From assembly GCF_035825295.1 (NCBI RefSeq), contig NZ_JAYMGI010000002.1:4822501-4886500 (forward strand): a DNA stretch of 64,000 nt, given 5' to 3'. Origin of the DNA: Actinacidiphila sp. DG2A-62 (lineage in GTDB: Bacteria; Actinomycetota; Actinomycetes; Streptomycetales; Streptomycetaceae). Of the stretch, positions 1 to 10,899 are shown piece by piece. Each line of letters opens with the position of its first letter. The stretch's first letter is position 1. The translations under genes were made by a program, and so were the position numbers. The notes beneath the pieces were generated by a model that ran no database searches, was not told the DNA's origin, and saw only the letters and a list, made by a program, of their open reading frames with translations.

Positions 1-1757
<1,757 letters not shown>

Positions 1758-1789
1758 CAAGACTGTGTGTTCGCGTCCACTGTGCGGTT

Positions 1790-1832
1790 CTGAAACAACC
1801 AGCCCCACCCGTTGGCGGGGTGGGTGTGTTTC
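1790..1832 (+). other. 23S-5S spacer hairpin
   Basis: The spacer between 23S and 5S contains CCCACCC (1804-1810) facing GGGTGGG (1818-1824), extended by GAAACA near 1791 and TGTTTC near 1827. This is probably a processing stem of the rRNA precursor. There is no tRNA in the spacer. Confidence 0.5.
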
Positions 1833-1837
1833 ATGGT

Positions 1838-1954
1838 GTTTCGGTGGTCATAGCGTGAGGGAAACGCCCGGTTACATTCCGAACCCGGAAGCTAAGCCTT
1901 TCAGCGCCGATGGTACTGCAGGGGGGACCCTGTGGGAGAGTAGGACACCGCCGA
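1838..1954 (+). rRNA. 5S ribosomal RNA
   Basis: A complete 5S gene of about 117 nt follows 23S by about 80 nt. It runs from GTTTCGGTGGTCATAGCG to GAGTAGGACACCGCCGA and contains the canonical CCGAACCCGGAAGCTAAGCC loop region. It is co-transcribed with 23S and ends shortly before a strong terminator. Confidence 0.95.
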
Positions 1955-1966
1955 ACAATCATTCAA

Positions 1967-2008
1967 AGCCCGGGTCCCCCGAGAAAGTCGGGGGACCCGG
2001 GCTTTTTT
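1967..2008 (+). terminator. rRNA operon intrinsic terminator
   Basis: A perfect 16-bp stem (left arm 1967-1982, right arm 1988-2003) with a GAAAG loop is followed by a run of T. It closes the rRNA operon only about 20 nt before the start of the next gene. Confidence 0.92.
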
Positions 2009-2026
2009 GCGTTGTACCGTCGGCTC

Positions 2027-2527
2027 ATGCGGTACGAGATACGGCCGGTCGCGCCGGCGGAGTGGAAGCAGAGCCGGGCCCTGCGACTGGAGGCGCTGCT
2101 CGATCCCGTCGCGTCCGTGGCCTTTGCCCGGACGTACGACGAAGAGTCGGCGATGAGCGACGACCAGTGGCGGCGGCGTGCTTCCGGGGAGGGGGCGCAG
2201 CAGGTCGTCGCGGTGCGGGTCGGCGGTGACGGCGACGAGTGGGTCGGGCTGGCCGTCGTCGTGGCCGAACGGGCCGACTACTACAGCATCAACTCCGTGT
2301 ATCTGAAGCCGGAGGTACGCGGGTCGGGCGTCGCCGAGAAGCTGTTCGCCGCGGCCATCGCCTGGACGTGGGACCGGGCCGACCGGGTGCACCTGTGGGT
2401 GCACGAGAAGAATCCGCGGGCGCAGGCGTTCTACCGGCGGTTGGGATTCCGGCCGACCGGGCGGACCATGGCCTCACCGCTGGACGCCGGATACACCGAG
2501 TACGAGTACGCGCTGGAGCGGGCCTGA
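2027..2527 (+). CDS. GNAT-family N-acetyltransferase
   Basis: This 166-residue protein has the single-domain GNAT fold. The acetyl-CoA loop is at about residues 97-106 (VRGSGVAEKL), followed by the beta5 segment HLWVHEKNPRAQAFYRRLGF at about 122-141, where the Asn and the YRRLGF motif are typical. The substrate is unknown. The open frame extends upstream into the 5S gene, so the ATG at 2027 was chosen. It has no ribosome-binding site, but TACCGT at 2015-2020 could be a -10 box placing the transcript start at or near the ATG, so the mRNA may be leaderless. The gene sits directly behind the rRNA terminator. Confidence 0.85.
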   Translation: MRYEIRPVAPAEWKQSRALRLEALLDPVASVAFARTYDEESAMSDDQWRRRASGEGAQQVVAVRVGGDGDEWVGLAVVVAERADYYSINSVYLKPEVRGSGVAEKLFAAAIAWTWDRADRVHLWVHEKNPRAQAFYRRLGFRPTGRTMASPLDAGYTEYEYALERA

Positions 2528-2555
2528 GCGGGGCAGGGCGGACGTCACGAGGACG

Positions 2556-3395
2556 TCACGAGGCCAGGTTGGCCAGGACGTTGCGGGCCGCGGCGATGAG
2601 CGGCTTGCGGTAGGCGCCGGTGACGTCGGGAGGTGTGCCGGTGGTGGTCGACTCGCCGATGGTGGTGCCGTCGGCGGGACTGACCGCGATCAGCGCGCTC
2701 TCGGCGGTGCCCTCGCGGTTGACGGTGTAGGCGAGCTGGAGGACCAGGCCGCCGTGCAGGACCTTGAGGTCGATCTGGTCCGGGTCGGTGACGAGGAAGT
2801 ACGCCTCGTCACCGAGGCCGGGGACCCGGATCACCCGGCTCGCGGGCACCAGCGTGGGCAGGATCAGGGCGCGTTGGTCGTCGAACTCCGCGCGGGGGTC
2901 GGTCTTCTTGTGCAGCTCCACGGTGACGGTGACCATGGAGGACTGGGGCTCGCTGGTCGTGGTGCGGTTCGCGACGGTGCCGGCGGAGCACTCCGCGCGG
3001 TCCAGGGCAGGCCCGTGAGAGAAGACCGCCGGGTTGGTGTAGGCGTGGCTCGGGGAGGTGCCCACCAGCGGGGCCAGGGAGCTGCGGGCGCAGGGGCTGC
3101 CGGCGAGTTGGTAGCCGTGCAGGTCGGGGCCGTCCGGCTGCGCGTGCTGCCAGACGGTGAGGCCGGCGGCCCACAGGGCGCAGGTGGCGGCGGTGGCGGT
3201 CAGCGCCCAGGTCCAGTGCCGGGGGAGTCTGCGGCGGGCGGGCGCCTCGGCGGGGCCCGCGCCTTCGACGAGGTCGAGGGCGGCGGCGTCTGCGGGGTCG
3301 GGATCGGTGAGGCGGGGCGCTTCCGGGCCGCGGGGCGCGGGCAGCCGTGCCGGGGCGGTCTGCGAGCCGCCGGTCATCTCGGGTTCTGATATCAC
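2556..3395 (-). CDS. single-pass membrane protein, extracytoplasmic C-terminus
   Basis: This 279-residue protein has a Pro/Ala-rich cytoplasmic N-terminus (1-60), one membrane segment at about 61-82 (Trp/Ala/Leu-rich) and an outside domain of about 190 residues. That domain contains Cys residues near 103 and 138 that could pair. The start is GTG at 3395, preceded by GGGGGAG seven bases upstream; the open frame runs further upstream but without support. I do not recognise a domain family. The general architecture resembles many streptomycete sensor-like or DUF3558-like envelope proteins, but no lipobox is present. Confidence 0.65.
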   Translation of the reverse strand: MISEPEMTGGSQTAPARLPAPRGPEAPRLTDPDPADAAALDLVEGAGPAEAPARRRLPRHWTWALTATAATCALWAAGLTVWQHAQPDGPDLHGYQLAGSPCARSSLAPLVGTSPSHAYTNPAVFSHGPALDRAECSAGTVANRTTTSEPQSSMVTVTVELHKKTDPRAEFDDQRALILPTLVPASRVIRVPGLGDEAYFLVTDPDQIDLKVLHGGLVLQLAYTVNREGTAESALIAVSPADGTTIGESTTTGTPPDVTGAYRKPLIAAARNVLANLAS

Positions 3396-3532
3396 GGGTG
3401 TTCTCCCCCTGCCGCGCGGTGCCGGGCCGCGCCCCCGAGCCCAGTATGCGCAGCGGGGGCGTTCGCGCCAGGGTGCGCGGCCGGGTGGTGCGGCCGGACG
3501 GTGCGGCCGGGCGGTGCGGCCGGGCGGTGCGG

Positions 3533-4552
3533 TCAGGCGATGCGGGCGAGGTCGTCCGCGCGTACCGCGCCGAGCAGGGGCTCGCCGAGGGTCCAGCGCT
3601 CCAGCTCGTCGACGGCGTATCCGCCCAGGCGCTGGACCTCGGTGCCCTGGCAGCCGGCGATGTGCGGGGTGAGGAGTACGTTGCGCAGGCGGTGCAGGGC
3701 GTGGTCGGGGGGCAGCGGCTCGGGGTCGGTCACGTCGAGGTAGGCGTCGAGGCGGCCGGTGGCGCATTCGGCGGTGAGGGCGGCGGTGTCGACCAGGCGG
3801 CCGCGAGCGGTGTTGATCACGGCGGCGCCGTCGGGGAGCAGGGCGAGGCGGCGGGCGTCGAGCAGGTGGTGCGTCTCGGGGAGGTCAGGGGCGTGGACGG
3901 TGACGATGTCGCTGCGCCGGCACAGCTCGTCCGGGTCGACGTGTTCGGCGCCGAGGGCTGCTGCTTCGGCCGCGGTGACGTAGGGGTCGGCGAGCAGGAT
4001 GCGGAAGCCGGTGGGGGCGGCGCGCAGGCGGTCGATGACGCCGCGGCCGATGCGGGACGCGCCGATGACGCCGATGGTCGCGCCGTCGGCGCCGCGGCGG
4101 CTGCGGTAGGTGGGCAGCTCGCCTCGGGCATAGGCGGCGGAGGCGCCGAGGGCGCCGCGGGCGGCGAGCCAGACGGTGGCGAGGGTGAACTCGACGACGG
4201 GCGCGGCGTTGGCGTCCGCGGCGGAGGAGACGGCGATGCCGCGCTGCCAGACCTCGGGGCGTACATGGCCCTTGACGGTGCCGGCGGCGTGCAGCACGGC
4301 GGCCAGGCGGGGCGCGCGGTCCAGCGCCGCGGCGTCCAGCGGGGGGCAGCCCCAGCCGGTGAGCAGGACGTCGGCGGCGGCCAGCGGCGCGGCGGCGTCC
4401 GGGGCGGCCCAGTCGGTGACGGGGGCGGGGTGGACGTCGGCGAGGGCGTCGAGCCGGGCGCGTACGGGCGCCGGGAGGACCAGGTCGAGGATGTCCGGGC
4501 GCATCGCCAGCACCAGCCGGGGCCGCCGTGGCGACGGGTCCGGTTCCGCCAT
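3533..4552 (-). CDS. D-isomer-specific 2-hydroxyacid dehydrogenase family protein
   Basis: This 339-residue NAD-dependent dehydrogenase belongs to the phosphoglycerate dehydrogenase-like superfamily. The dinucleotide motif is GVIGASRIG at about 161-169. The catalytic triad of the family is visible: Arg in NTARGRLVD (about 250), Glu in DPEPLP (about 278) and His in LTPHIAGC (about 297). It would oxidise or reduce a 2-hydroxy/2-oxo acid; the substrate cannot be told. The start ATG at 4552 has GAGGAG six bases upstream, better than the upstream in-frame start at 4594. Two palindromes in the leader suggest control by a LacI-type repressor, as for sugar-related genes. Confidence 0.85.
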   Translation of the reverse strand: MAEPDPSPRRPRLVLAMRPDILDLVLPAPVRARLDALADVHPAPVTDWAAPDAAAPLAAADVLLTGWGCPPLDAAALDRAPRLAAVLHAAGTVKGHVRPEVWQRGIAVSSAADANAAPVVEFTLATVWLAARGALGASAAYARGELPTYRSRRGADGATIGVIGASRIGRGVIDRLRAAPTGFRILLADPYVTAAEAAALGAEHVDPDELCRRSDIVTVHAPDLPETHHLLDARRLALLPDGAAVINTARGRLVDTAALTAECATGRLDAYLDVTDPEPLPPDHALHRLRNVLLTPHIAGCQGTEVQRLGGYAVDELERWTLGEPLLGAVRADDLARIA

Positions 4553-4581
4553 GTCCCGCTCCTCGTCCGCGTGTCGGGTCA

Positions 4582-4615
4582 GCACTTGGGCCAAGTGCGT
4601 GGAGTAAGCGCTTAC
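4582..4615 (-). promoter_or_regulatory. two adjacent palindromes upstream of the dehydrogenase
   Basis: GCACTTGG-G-CCAAGTGC (4582-4598) and GTAAGCGCTTAC (4604-4615) are both perfect inverted repeats, 30-63 bases before the dehydrogenase start codon. The second has the central CG and symmetry of LacI/CcpA-family operators. Which regulator binds is inference; a LacI-family gene lies at 43653-44675 in this window. Confidence 0.55.
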
Positions 4616-4715
4616 ATCCTTGCCGTTGGGACCCTAGGCCGGTGATCGGCGTGCGTCAACGCGCGGGCGGGGGTGAGGTGCGGGCGGCGCTCGGGGCCGG
4701 GGCCGGGGCGGGCGG

Positions 4716-6428
4716 TCAGCGCAGTCGGACCGCGTCCGGCACCGCGGGGTGCTCGTCGCCCAGCGCCAGGCGCAGGTCGGCGTGCTGCCACACCGGCGCT
4801 CCCCAGCGGGCCAGCGCCTGTTCGGGGGAGCGCAGGACGGCCAGGGCGGGCAGGCCGGCAGCGTGGCCCTCGGCGAGGAGGCCGGGCAGCTCGGGCAGCG
4901 GGGCGAGTGCCGCGATGTCGTCCAGGACGAAGGTCATTGGTGGGTCGAGCCGACCGGAGGATGACCCTGCGGCCATGCCCCGGCCGTGCTCGACCACGCT
5001 TGAGACGAGTGCGGTGAGCAGCGGCATCGCACCCGGGTGGGTCCTGGGTTCCTCGACCCGTTGTCCCACCACATAAAGAGTGCCCCGTTCCGCGGTGAAC
5101 GATTCCAGATCCAGGCCGCCGGTCCTGCCCGGGCTGCACGCGTCGCGGATGTGGACCGAGCCGAGCGGTTCGGTGATGCGGCGGATCACCGCGTGGGCGG
5201 CGTCGCGGCGTTCGGGGTGGGCGTGCAGCACCGACTCCAGTTCGCCGCTCCACCCCGAGGCGGCGTCGACGTCGGTGCGCAGGATGCGTACGGCCTCGCC
5301 GGCCGCGGCGCCGCCCGCCGCCCAGCGCTGGATCTGCCGGAACGGCAGCCCGCCGATCGCGGCGGCGTGCAGCCAGCAGCGCAGCAGTGTCGCGGCGGTG
5401 TCGTGGACGATCGCCTCGTCGGCGCGTTCGGTGCGCAGCGGTGCGAGCAGGGCGGCGGCCCGGGTGCGGGCGGTGGCGGGGCGTTCGCAGCCGCTGTGCG
5501 GCGCCCAGCGCAGCCGTCCGGGCACGTCGAGCAGGTGGGTGGGGTCGAAGACGTGGACGGGGCCGAGCTTGGCGCGGTTGCCGGCGGTCTGGTGGTACGT
5601 CTCGGGGTCCGCGGTGGTGACCACGACCGGTCCCGCGGCGGCGAGCACGGCGGGCTGCACGATCTGCTTGCCCTTGTCGCCGCGCGGGTCGGCGAAGAGC
5701 GCGTAGGTGCGGGAGACCTCGCCGTCGGCGAGGGCGGCGGACGCCGAGGAGGCGGCGGTCAGGAAGCCCGGGGCGGCGCCGGTGCTCGCGGGGGCCGGGT
5801 CGGCGCCGGGGCCCGCGCCGCCGGCGAGGGCCGCTGCGGGCAGGTGCGCGGTCGGCGGGTCCTGGGCGTAGCCGCCGCCGGGGGCGCCCGGCACGCCGGC
5901 GGCCCCTGTGGCGGCCGGCGCGGTCGCCGCCGGCGGTGTGGCCCGCGGCACGGTTCGGAACCAGGCGTCCAGGCTCTCGTCGTCCTTGGCGACCGCGGGA
6001 CCGCGGGCCCTGCGCTGGCGTGGCAGCGGCGCCGGCTGTTCCTGCTCCGGGGCGGGCGCGGGCGGGGCGTGCCGCCGCAGACCGCGGGTGCGCCAGCGGT
6101 TCAGGGCGTTGAAGAACCACACCGCGAGCACGAACAGCACCATGAACTGGGCGATGAACACGCCCCAGAACAGCCCGGAGTCGGAGAGGTCGGCGGGGTC
6201 GGTCTGCGGCCAGGCGGCCGGCATGTCGTGCGGTTCGGCGATCAGCGACCGCATGGCCTGCGGGGTGCGGGTGAAGTGCAGGCCGGACGGCCAGGAGCCG
6301 TGCGCGAGCAGCCCGGAGATGCCGGTGGCCGTCCACACCAGCAGTGTGACGCCCAGCAGCAGGGCGATGACCGAGACGACCAGGCCGTCCGGCAGTCCGC
6401 CCTGCTGCTGTTTCTTCCGCCCGGCCAC
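4716..6428 (-). CDS. VirD4/TraG-like type IV secretion coupling protein
   Basis: This 570-residue protein has two N-terminal membrane segments (about 14-40 and 86-108), a long Pro/Ala linker, and a C-terminal ATPase-like domain. Its segment AAGPVVVTTADPETYHQTAG followed by VHVFDPTH matches the VirD4/TraG pattern. A Walker B-like MTFVLDDIAALAPL is present near 500. The Walker A position reads DPRGDKGKQIV, lacking the usual Ser/Thr after GK, so nucleotide binding may be weakened. It is the last gene of the minus-strand cluster, and its GTG start lies 3 nt after the stop of the VirB4-like gene. It would couple substrate to the secretion channel at the membrane. Confidence 0.7.
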   Translation of the reverse strand: MAGRKKQQQGGLPDGLVVSVIALLLGVTLLVWTATGISGLLAHGSWPSGLHFTRTPQAMRSLIAEPHDMPAAWPQTDPADLSDSGLFWGVFIAQFMVLFVLAVWFFNALNRWRTRGLRRHAPPAPAPEQEQPAPLPRQRRARGPAVAKDDESLDAWFRTVPRATPPAATAPAATGAAGVPGAPGGGYAQDPPTAHLPAAALAGGAGPGADPAPASTGAAPGFLTAASSASAALADGEVSRTYALFADPRGDKGKQIVQPAVLAAAGPVVVTTADPETYHQTAGNRAKLGPVHVFDPTHLLDVPGRLRWAPHSGCERPATARTRAAALLAPLRTERADEAIVHDTAATLLRCWLHAAAIGGLPFRQIQRWAAGGAAAGEAVRILRTDVDAASGWSGELESVLHAHPERRDAAHAVIRRITEPLGSVHIRDACSPGRTGGLDLESFTAERGTLYVVGQRVEEPRTHPGAMPLLTALVSSVVEHGRGMAAGSSSGRLDPPMTFVLDDIAALAPLPELPGLLAEGHAAGLPALAVLRSPEQALARWGAPVWQHADLRLALGDEHPAVPDAVRLR

Positions 6429-6431
6429 GCG

Positions 6432-7904
6432 TCAGGCCACCGCGTCGCCGGCCATGCGTGGGGCGTGGTCGGGGCGGTCCGGATGGTCGGGGTGCTCGCC
6501 GTGCTGGGCCATGGCGACCTGGGCAGCGGCGTGCGCCTCGGCGCGGGCCTCGGCCTCCGCGTCGGCCTCCGCCTGGACGTCGGCGGCCCGATCCAGCGAG
6601 GACTCGGTCATCGCGCGGTCGGTGAAGACCAGGGGGCGTTCGGTCTCGGTGATCAGGTGCTTGACCACCTGGACGTTGCCGTTGACGTCCCACACCGCGA
6701 TGCCGGGGGTGAGCGTCGGGATGATCTCCACCGCCCAGCGGGGCAGGCCGAGCACCCGGCCGGTGGCGCGGGCCTCGTCGGCCTTCTGGGCGTAGATGGT
6801 GCGGGTGGAGGCCATCTTCAGGATCGCGGCGGCCTCCTTGGCCGCGGCGCCGTCGACCACGTCGGACAGGTGGTGGACGACGGCGACGAAGGACAGGCCG
6901 AGGCGGCGGCCGAACTTCAGCAGCCGCTGGAACAGCTGCGCGACGAACGGCGAGTTGATGATGTGCCAGGCCTCTTCCACCAGGAAGATCCGCTTCTTGC
7001 GGTCCGGCCTGATCCAGGTGTGCTCCAGCCACACGCCGACGATCGCCATCAGGATGGGCATGGCGATCGAGTTGCGGTCGATGTGCGAGAGGTCGAAGAC
7101 GATCAGCGGGGAGTCCAGGTCGATGCCGACGGTGGTCGGCCCGTCGAACATGCCGCGCAGGTCGCCGTCGACCAGCCGGTCCAGCACCAGGGCCACGTCG
7201 AGGCCCCAGGCGCGGACGTCGTCCACTTCGACGTTCATGCCCTCGGTGGACTCCGCCAGCGGGTGCCGCAGCCGGTCCACGATGTCGGTGAGGATCGGCT
7301 GGCGGTCCGTCACCGTCTCGGCGACGTGGGCGTGCGCGACCTTCAGGGCGAAGCCGGAGCGCTCGTCCAGGCCGTGGCCCATCGCGACCTCGATGATGGT
7401 GCGCAGCAGCGCCAGCTGTCCGGTCACGGTGATCGCCGGGTCCAGCGGGTTGAGCTTGATGCCGCCGTCCAGCGCGGCCATCGGGTCCAGCCGGATCGGG
7501 GTCAGGCCCATCGCGCGGGCGATGAGGTTCCACTCGCCGACGCCGTCCTCGCCCTGCGCGTCGAGCACCACGACCTGCCGGTCGCGGAACCGCAGCTGCC
7601 GCAGCACATACGTCTTCTCCAGCGCCGACTTGCCGTTGCCGGACTCGCCGAGCACCAGCCAGTGCGGGGCCGGCAGCTGCTGGCCGTAGAGCTGGAAGGG
7701 GTCGTAGATGTAGCCCTTGCCCGAGTAGACCTCGCGGCCGATGATCACCCCGGAGTCGCCCAGGCCGGGCGCGGCGGTCGGCAGGTAGACCGCCTGCGCC
7801 TGGCCGGTCGAGGTGCGCACCGGCAGCCGGGTGGTCTCCACGCGCCCGAACAGGAAGCTCGTGAAGGCGTCCGTGATCGCGGCGAGAGGGTCCAGCATCG
7901 GCAT
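6432..7904 (-). CDS. VirB4-like type IV secretion ATPase
   Basis: This 490-residue cytoplasmic ATPase has Walker A GESGNGKSALEK at about 75-86 and a Walker B region KRIFLVEEAWHI at about 295-306, the EEAW form typical of VirB4/TraC C-terminal domains. The family energises pilus or substrate transfer in type IV secretion. Only the motor domain is present; the N-terminal VirB4 domain seems to be supplied by the neighbouring SCO6880-type protein. The start ATG at 7904 has AAGGAGG eight bases upstream. It follows the SCO6880-type gene by about 30 nt and precedes the coupling-protein gene by 3 nt, so co-transcription is likely. Confidence 0.82.
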   Translation of the reverse strand: MPMLDPLAAITDAFTSFLFGRVETTRLPVRTSTGQAQAVYLPTAAPGLGDSGVIIGREVYSGKGYIYDPFQLYGQQLPAPHWLVLGESGNGKSALEKTYVLRQLRFRDRQVVVLDAQGEDGVGEWNLIARAMGLTPIRLDPMAALDGGIKLNPLDPAITVTGQLALLRTIIEVAMGHGLDERSGFALKVAHAHVAETVTDRQPILTDIVDRLRHPLAESTEGMNVEVDDVRAWGLDVALVLDRLVDGDLRGMFDGPTTVGIDLDSPLIVFDLSHIDRNSIAMPILMAIVGVWLEHTWIRPDRKKRIFLVEEAWHIINSPFVAQLFQRLLKFGRRLGLSFVAVVHHLSDVVDGAAAKEAAAILKMASTRTIYAQKADEARATGRVLGLPRWAVEIIPTLTPGIAVWDVNGNVQVVKHLITETERPLVFTDRAMTESSLDRAADVQAEADAEAEARAEAHAAAQVAMAQHGEHPDHPDRPDHAPRMAGDAVA

Positions 7905-7934
7905 GGCAGCGGCCTCCTTGGGTCGGTCCGAGCG

Positions 7935-9478
7935 TCAGCGGCGGATGCCGGTCGCGAACGGCAGCGTGTTCACGAAAGCCCTGTGGTGTTCACGATCGCA
8001 CCATTCGAGCTTCAGATACGACTTACCCGCGGAGGCGCGAATGGTTCGCTTGTCGCGCGCCAGCGCTTCGGGGAGCGCGAGGAGACGGTGATGTACCCCA
8101 CCAGGTTCACCCCCGCCGCGCCGCTGGCCAGGTCCTCGCCGCGCTGGTCGATCCGGCCGTGGTGGGCGATGTCGCGGGGGTCGACCACCCGGTTCATCTT
8201 CGCGGCCCGGCTGGCCTCGGCGTCGTCGTTGGTCTTCTCGGTCAGCATCCGCTCGATCGCCACGTCCGTCGGCTCCAGGTCCATGGTGACGGCCACCGTG
8301 CGGATCACGTCCGGGGTATGCACCAGCAGCGGGGCCAGGAAGTTCACGCCGACCGGCGTCATCGGCCACTCCTTGATCCAGGCGGTGGCGTGGTTCCAGG
8401 GCGCCCGGGTCATCGACTCGCGGGTCTTGGCCTGCAGGTACGTCGGCTCGGTGGCGTCGAGTTCGGCCTGCGAGGCGTTGCGGCGGCTCATCGCCTGGAT
8501 GTGGTCGATCGGGTGGTCCGGGTCGTACATCGAGTGGACCAGGGAGGCCAGCCGGGCCTGGCCGAGCGGCTGCCGGACCCGGATGTCGGCCTCGGCGAGC
8601 CGGGCGCAGATGTCGTTCAGCTCGCGGGCCATCACCGCGGCCAGGCCCGCGTCCTTGTCGACCTTCACCCCGCGGCCGGCGGTCGCGCGGGCCATCGCGT
8701 TGCCCTCGGCGGCCAGTTCGCGGGTGAAGTGCATGCAGGCCACGAGGTAGGCGCGGTGCTGCTCGGAGGAGGTGGAGACCATGGACTGCAGCTGCTCGTA
8801 GGAGTCCTTGAGCCAGCGTTCGGCGTCCGGGTCGCCGCGCTGGGCGACGTCCTTGGCGTGCGCGTCGGGGTCGGCGGGCAGCGTACGGGCCAGCATCTGC
8901 AGCCGGGTGACGAAACCGTCCCCGTTGGCGACGTGCTTGAGCAGGGTGCCGAACCGTTCCACCAGGGCTTCCTGGTCCTCGCTGTCGCGCAGTCCGACGC
9001 CCGGGCCCTCGATCTCGATGGCCGCGGTCACCGTCCGCCGGTCGACGTGCAGCAGCACGGCCATCTCGTCGGGGCCGAACGGCGCGGCCAGCCAGGTGAT
9101 CCGGCCGATCCCCGGGGGCGGCCCGACCTCGACCTCGCGGCCGTCCAGCCGGGTGCCGGCCTCCTGCACGCCGGACCGGTAGACCGGCGTGGTGCGCAGG
9201 GTGCGGCGGAAGGTGCGGTTGATCTCGAACCAGCGGTAGAACGTCCGCCGCCGGTACGGCATGTACACCGCGGCCAGGGCCAGCGTCGGCCAGCCGACCA
9301 GGCCGACGATGCGCAGCAGCAGCACCGGGATCAGCAGCCCGGAGAGCATGCCGAGGCCGGCGCCGAGGACGATCAGCGCGATCTCCCCGGTCTCGCGGTT
9401 CTTGCCGACGATCGCGTTCGGCCGCGCCTTGCCGATCAGATACGTGCGCCGAGGCTGGGTGAAGGGCTGGGTCGTCAC
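7935..9478 (-). pseudogene. SCO6880-family secretion protein, frameshifted near its 3' end
   Basis: The protein has two closely spaced membrane segments near the N-terminus (about 30-70, PrgI-like) followed by a large cytoplasmic VirB4-N-like domain. This matches the streptomycete SCO6880 family that pairs with the ATPase next door. The first frame reaches VGYITVSSRSP and then runs into a non-homologous tail ending at 8012. The neighbouring frame continues convincingly as EALARDKRTIRAS...WCDREHHRAF to a stop at 7935. One base seems lost in the G run at 8070-8073. Restored, it would be about 514 residues. The GTG start at 9478 overlaps the upstream gene's stop (GTGA) and has GGGAGGT upstream. 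An assembly error is likely. Confidence 0.75.
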
Positions 9479-10899
9479 CGGCGATCACCTCCCTGTCCCG
9501 GTGTGGTGCCGTTGTTGCCCGGTCCCGGGCCGCGCCCGGGGCCGCTCCTGAACGGTGAGCCGCTCATCGGTCCGCCCGAGCCGCCGCCGCGGCCGGTGGA
9601 GCCGCTGCCGCCCGAGCTGCCCGTACGGGAGCTGTGCGCGGCCATGCCGCCGGCCATCGGGTTGGCGGGCTGGGCGCCGCCGCCCTGGGCCTGCTCCTGC
9701 GGGCCGCCGCGGGCGCTGTGGGTCTTGATGCCCTGCTTGACCAGGGCGGCGGGCGAGGAGATCACGGCGGCGGCCTGTGCGGGGCTGCCGCCGCCCGCCG
9801 CCTTGCGGCCGTTGCGCAGGTTCACCACGTCGTCGCCGAAGCCCGGGACGAAGCGGTAGATCATGAAGCTCGCGAAGATCGCCAGCAGGATGATGGCCAG
9901 GCCCGAGACGACCGCGGAGAAGGCGTCCGGCCCGTCGTCGGAGGACGACAGCGCGCCGGCCAGGCCCAGCACGATCACGATCACCGGCTTGACCAGGATC
10001 ACCGCGATCATGATGCCCGCCCAGCGCCTGACGTGGTGCCACATGTTCTTGTCCACCAGGCCGGCGTACACCGCGGTGCCCAGCAGCGCGCCGACGTACA
10101 GCAGCGCGGCGCGGATCACCAGCTCCAGCCAGAGCACGCCGGCGGCGAGCACCGACACCATGGAGACCACGATCAGCATGATCGGTCCGCCGCCGATGTC
10201 GTCGCCCTTCTTCAGCGCGGCCGAGAACGACCCGAAGAACACGTCCGTGTCGGACTTGGTGCCCGAGGACACCACGGTGGTCACCGCGTCGGTGGCCGAC
10301 ACCACGGTGTACAGCACCAGCGGGGTGAACGCGGAGGCGAGCACGGTCAGCCACAGGAATCCGACGGCCTCGGTCAGCGCCTCGGTCAGCGGCACGCCGC
10401 GCACCGCGCGCTTGGCGACGGCGAGCAGCCACAGGATCAGCGTCAGGATCGTGGACGCGGCGAACACCACGGCGTACTGCCGCAGGAACGCGGTGTTCGT
10501 GAAGTCCACCTGCGTCGTCTTGGTCACCGCGGCGGCGAGCTTGTCGATCGTCCACGAGGCGGCTTCGGCGCAGCCCTTGCCGAGGGAGGTGAGGGGGTCG
10601 AGGGAGTCGGTGGGGTTGGTGCCCTTCGCCGGCGAGGAGGTGTCGCCCTTGGTGCAGTAGTCCTTGGCCGCGCCGATCAGTCCGTCGCACGGGTTGGACG
10701 TGACCACCGGGCCGCCGCCGACCTTGCCCGACGGGGTCGGGGTGGGGGTCGGGGTGTCGGCGAGGGCCGTGCCGGAGGCCAGCGCGACCAGCGCCCCCGC
10801 CAGCACACCGGTCAGCGCGGCGCGCAGCGGCAGACGGGACGGCGCCCGGTGCGGGACCGGGGCAGCCGCCCGTGTCGGGACACGCCTGCTACCTGGCAT
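9475..10899 (-). CDS. TrbL/VirB6-like conjugal transfer membrane protein
   Basis: This 474-residue polytopic protein starts with a signal-like segment (about 20-46) and a short Cys-containing periplasmic stretch (SNPCDGLIGAAKDYC). About six membrane helices lie between 140 and 370, and a Gly/Ser/Pro-rich cytoplasmic tail makes up the last 100 residues. This layout is that of TrbL/VirB6 channel components. The ATG at 10899 has GGAGGG seven bases upstream and overlaps the 3' end of the preceding gene by 11 nt. Its stop overlaps the next start as GTGA. It probably forms the inner-membrane channel of the apparatus. Confidence 0.78.
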   Translation of the reverse strand: MPGSRRVPTRAAAPVPHRAPSRLPLRAALTGVLAGALVALASGTALADTPTPTPTPSGKVGGGPVVTSNPCDGLIGAAKDYCTKGDTSSPAKGTNPTDSLDPLTSLGKGCAEAASWTIDKLAAAVTKTTQVDFTNTAFLRQYAVVFAASTILTLILWLLAVAKRAVRGVPLTEALTEAVGFLWLTVLASAFTPLVLYTVVSATDAVTTVVSSGTKSDTDVFFGSFSAALKKGDDIGGGPIMLIVVSMVSVLAAGVLWLELVIRAALLYVGALLGTAVYAGLVDKNMWHHVRRWAGIMIAVILVKPVIVIVLGLAGALSSSDDGPDAFSAVVSGLAIILLAIFASFMIYRFVPGFGDDVVNLRNGRKAAGGGSPAQAAAVISSPAALVKQGIKTHSARGGPQEQAQGGGAQPANPMAGGMAAHSSRTGSSGGSGSTGRGGGSGGPMSGSPFRSGPGRGPGPGNNGTTPGQGGDRR

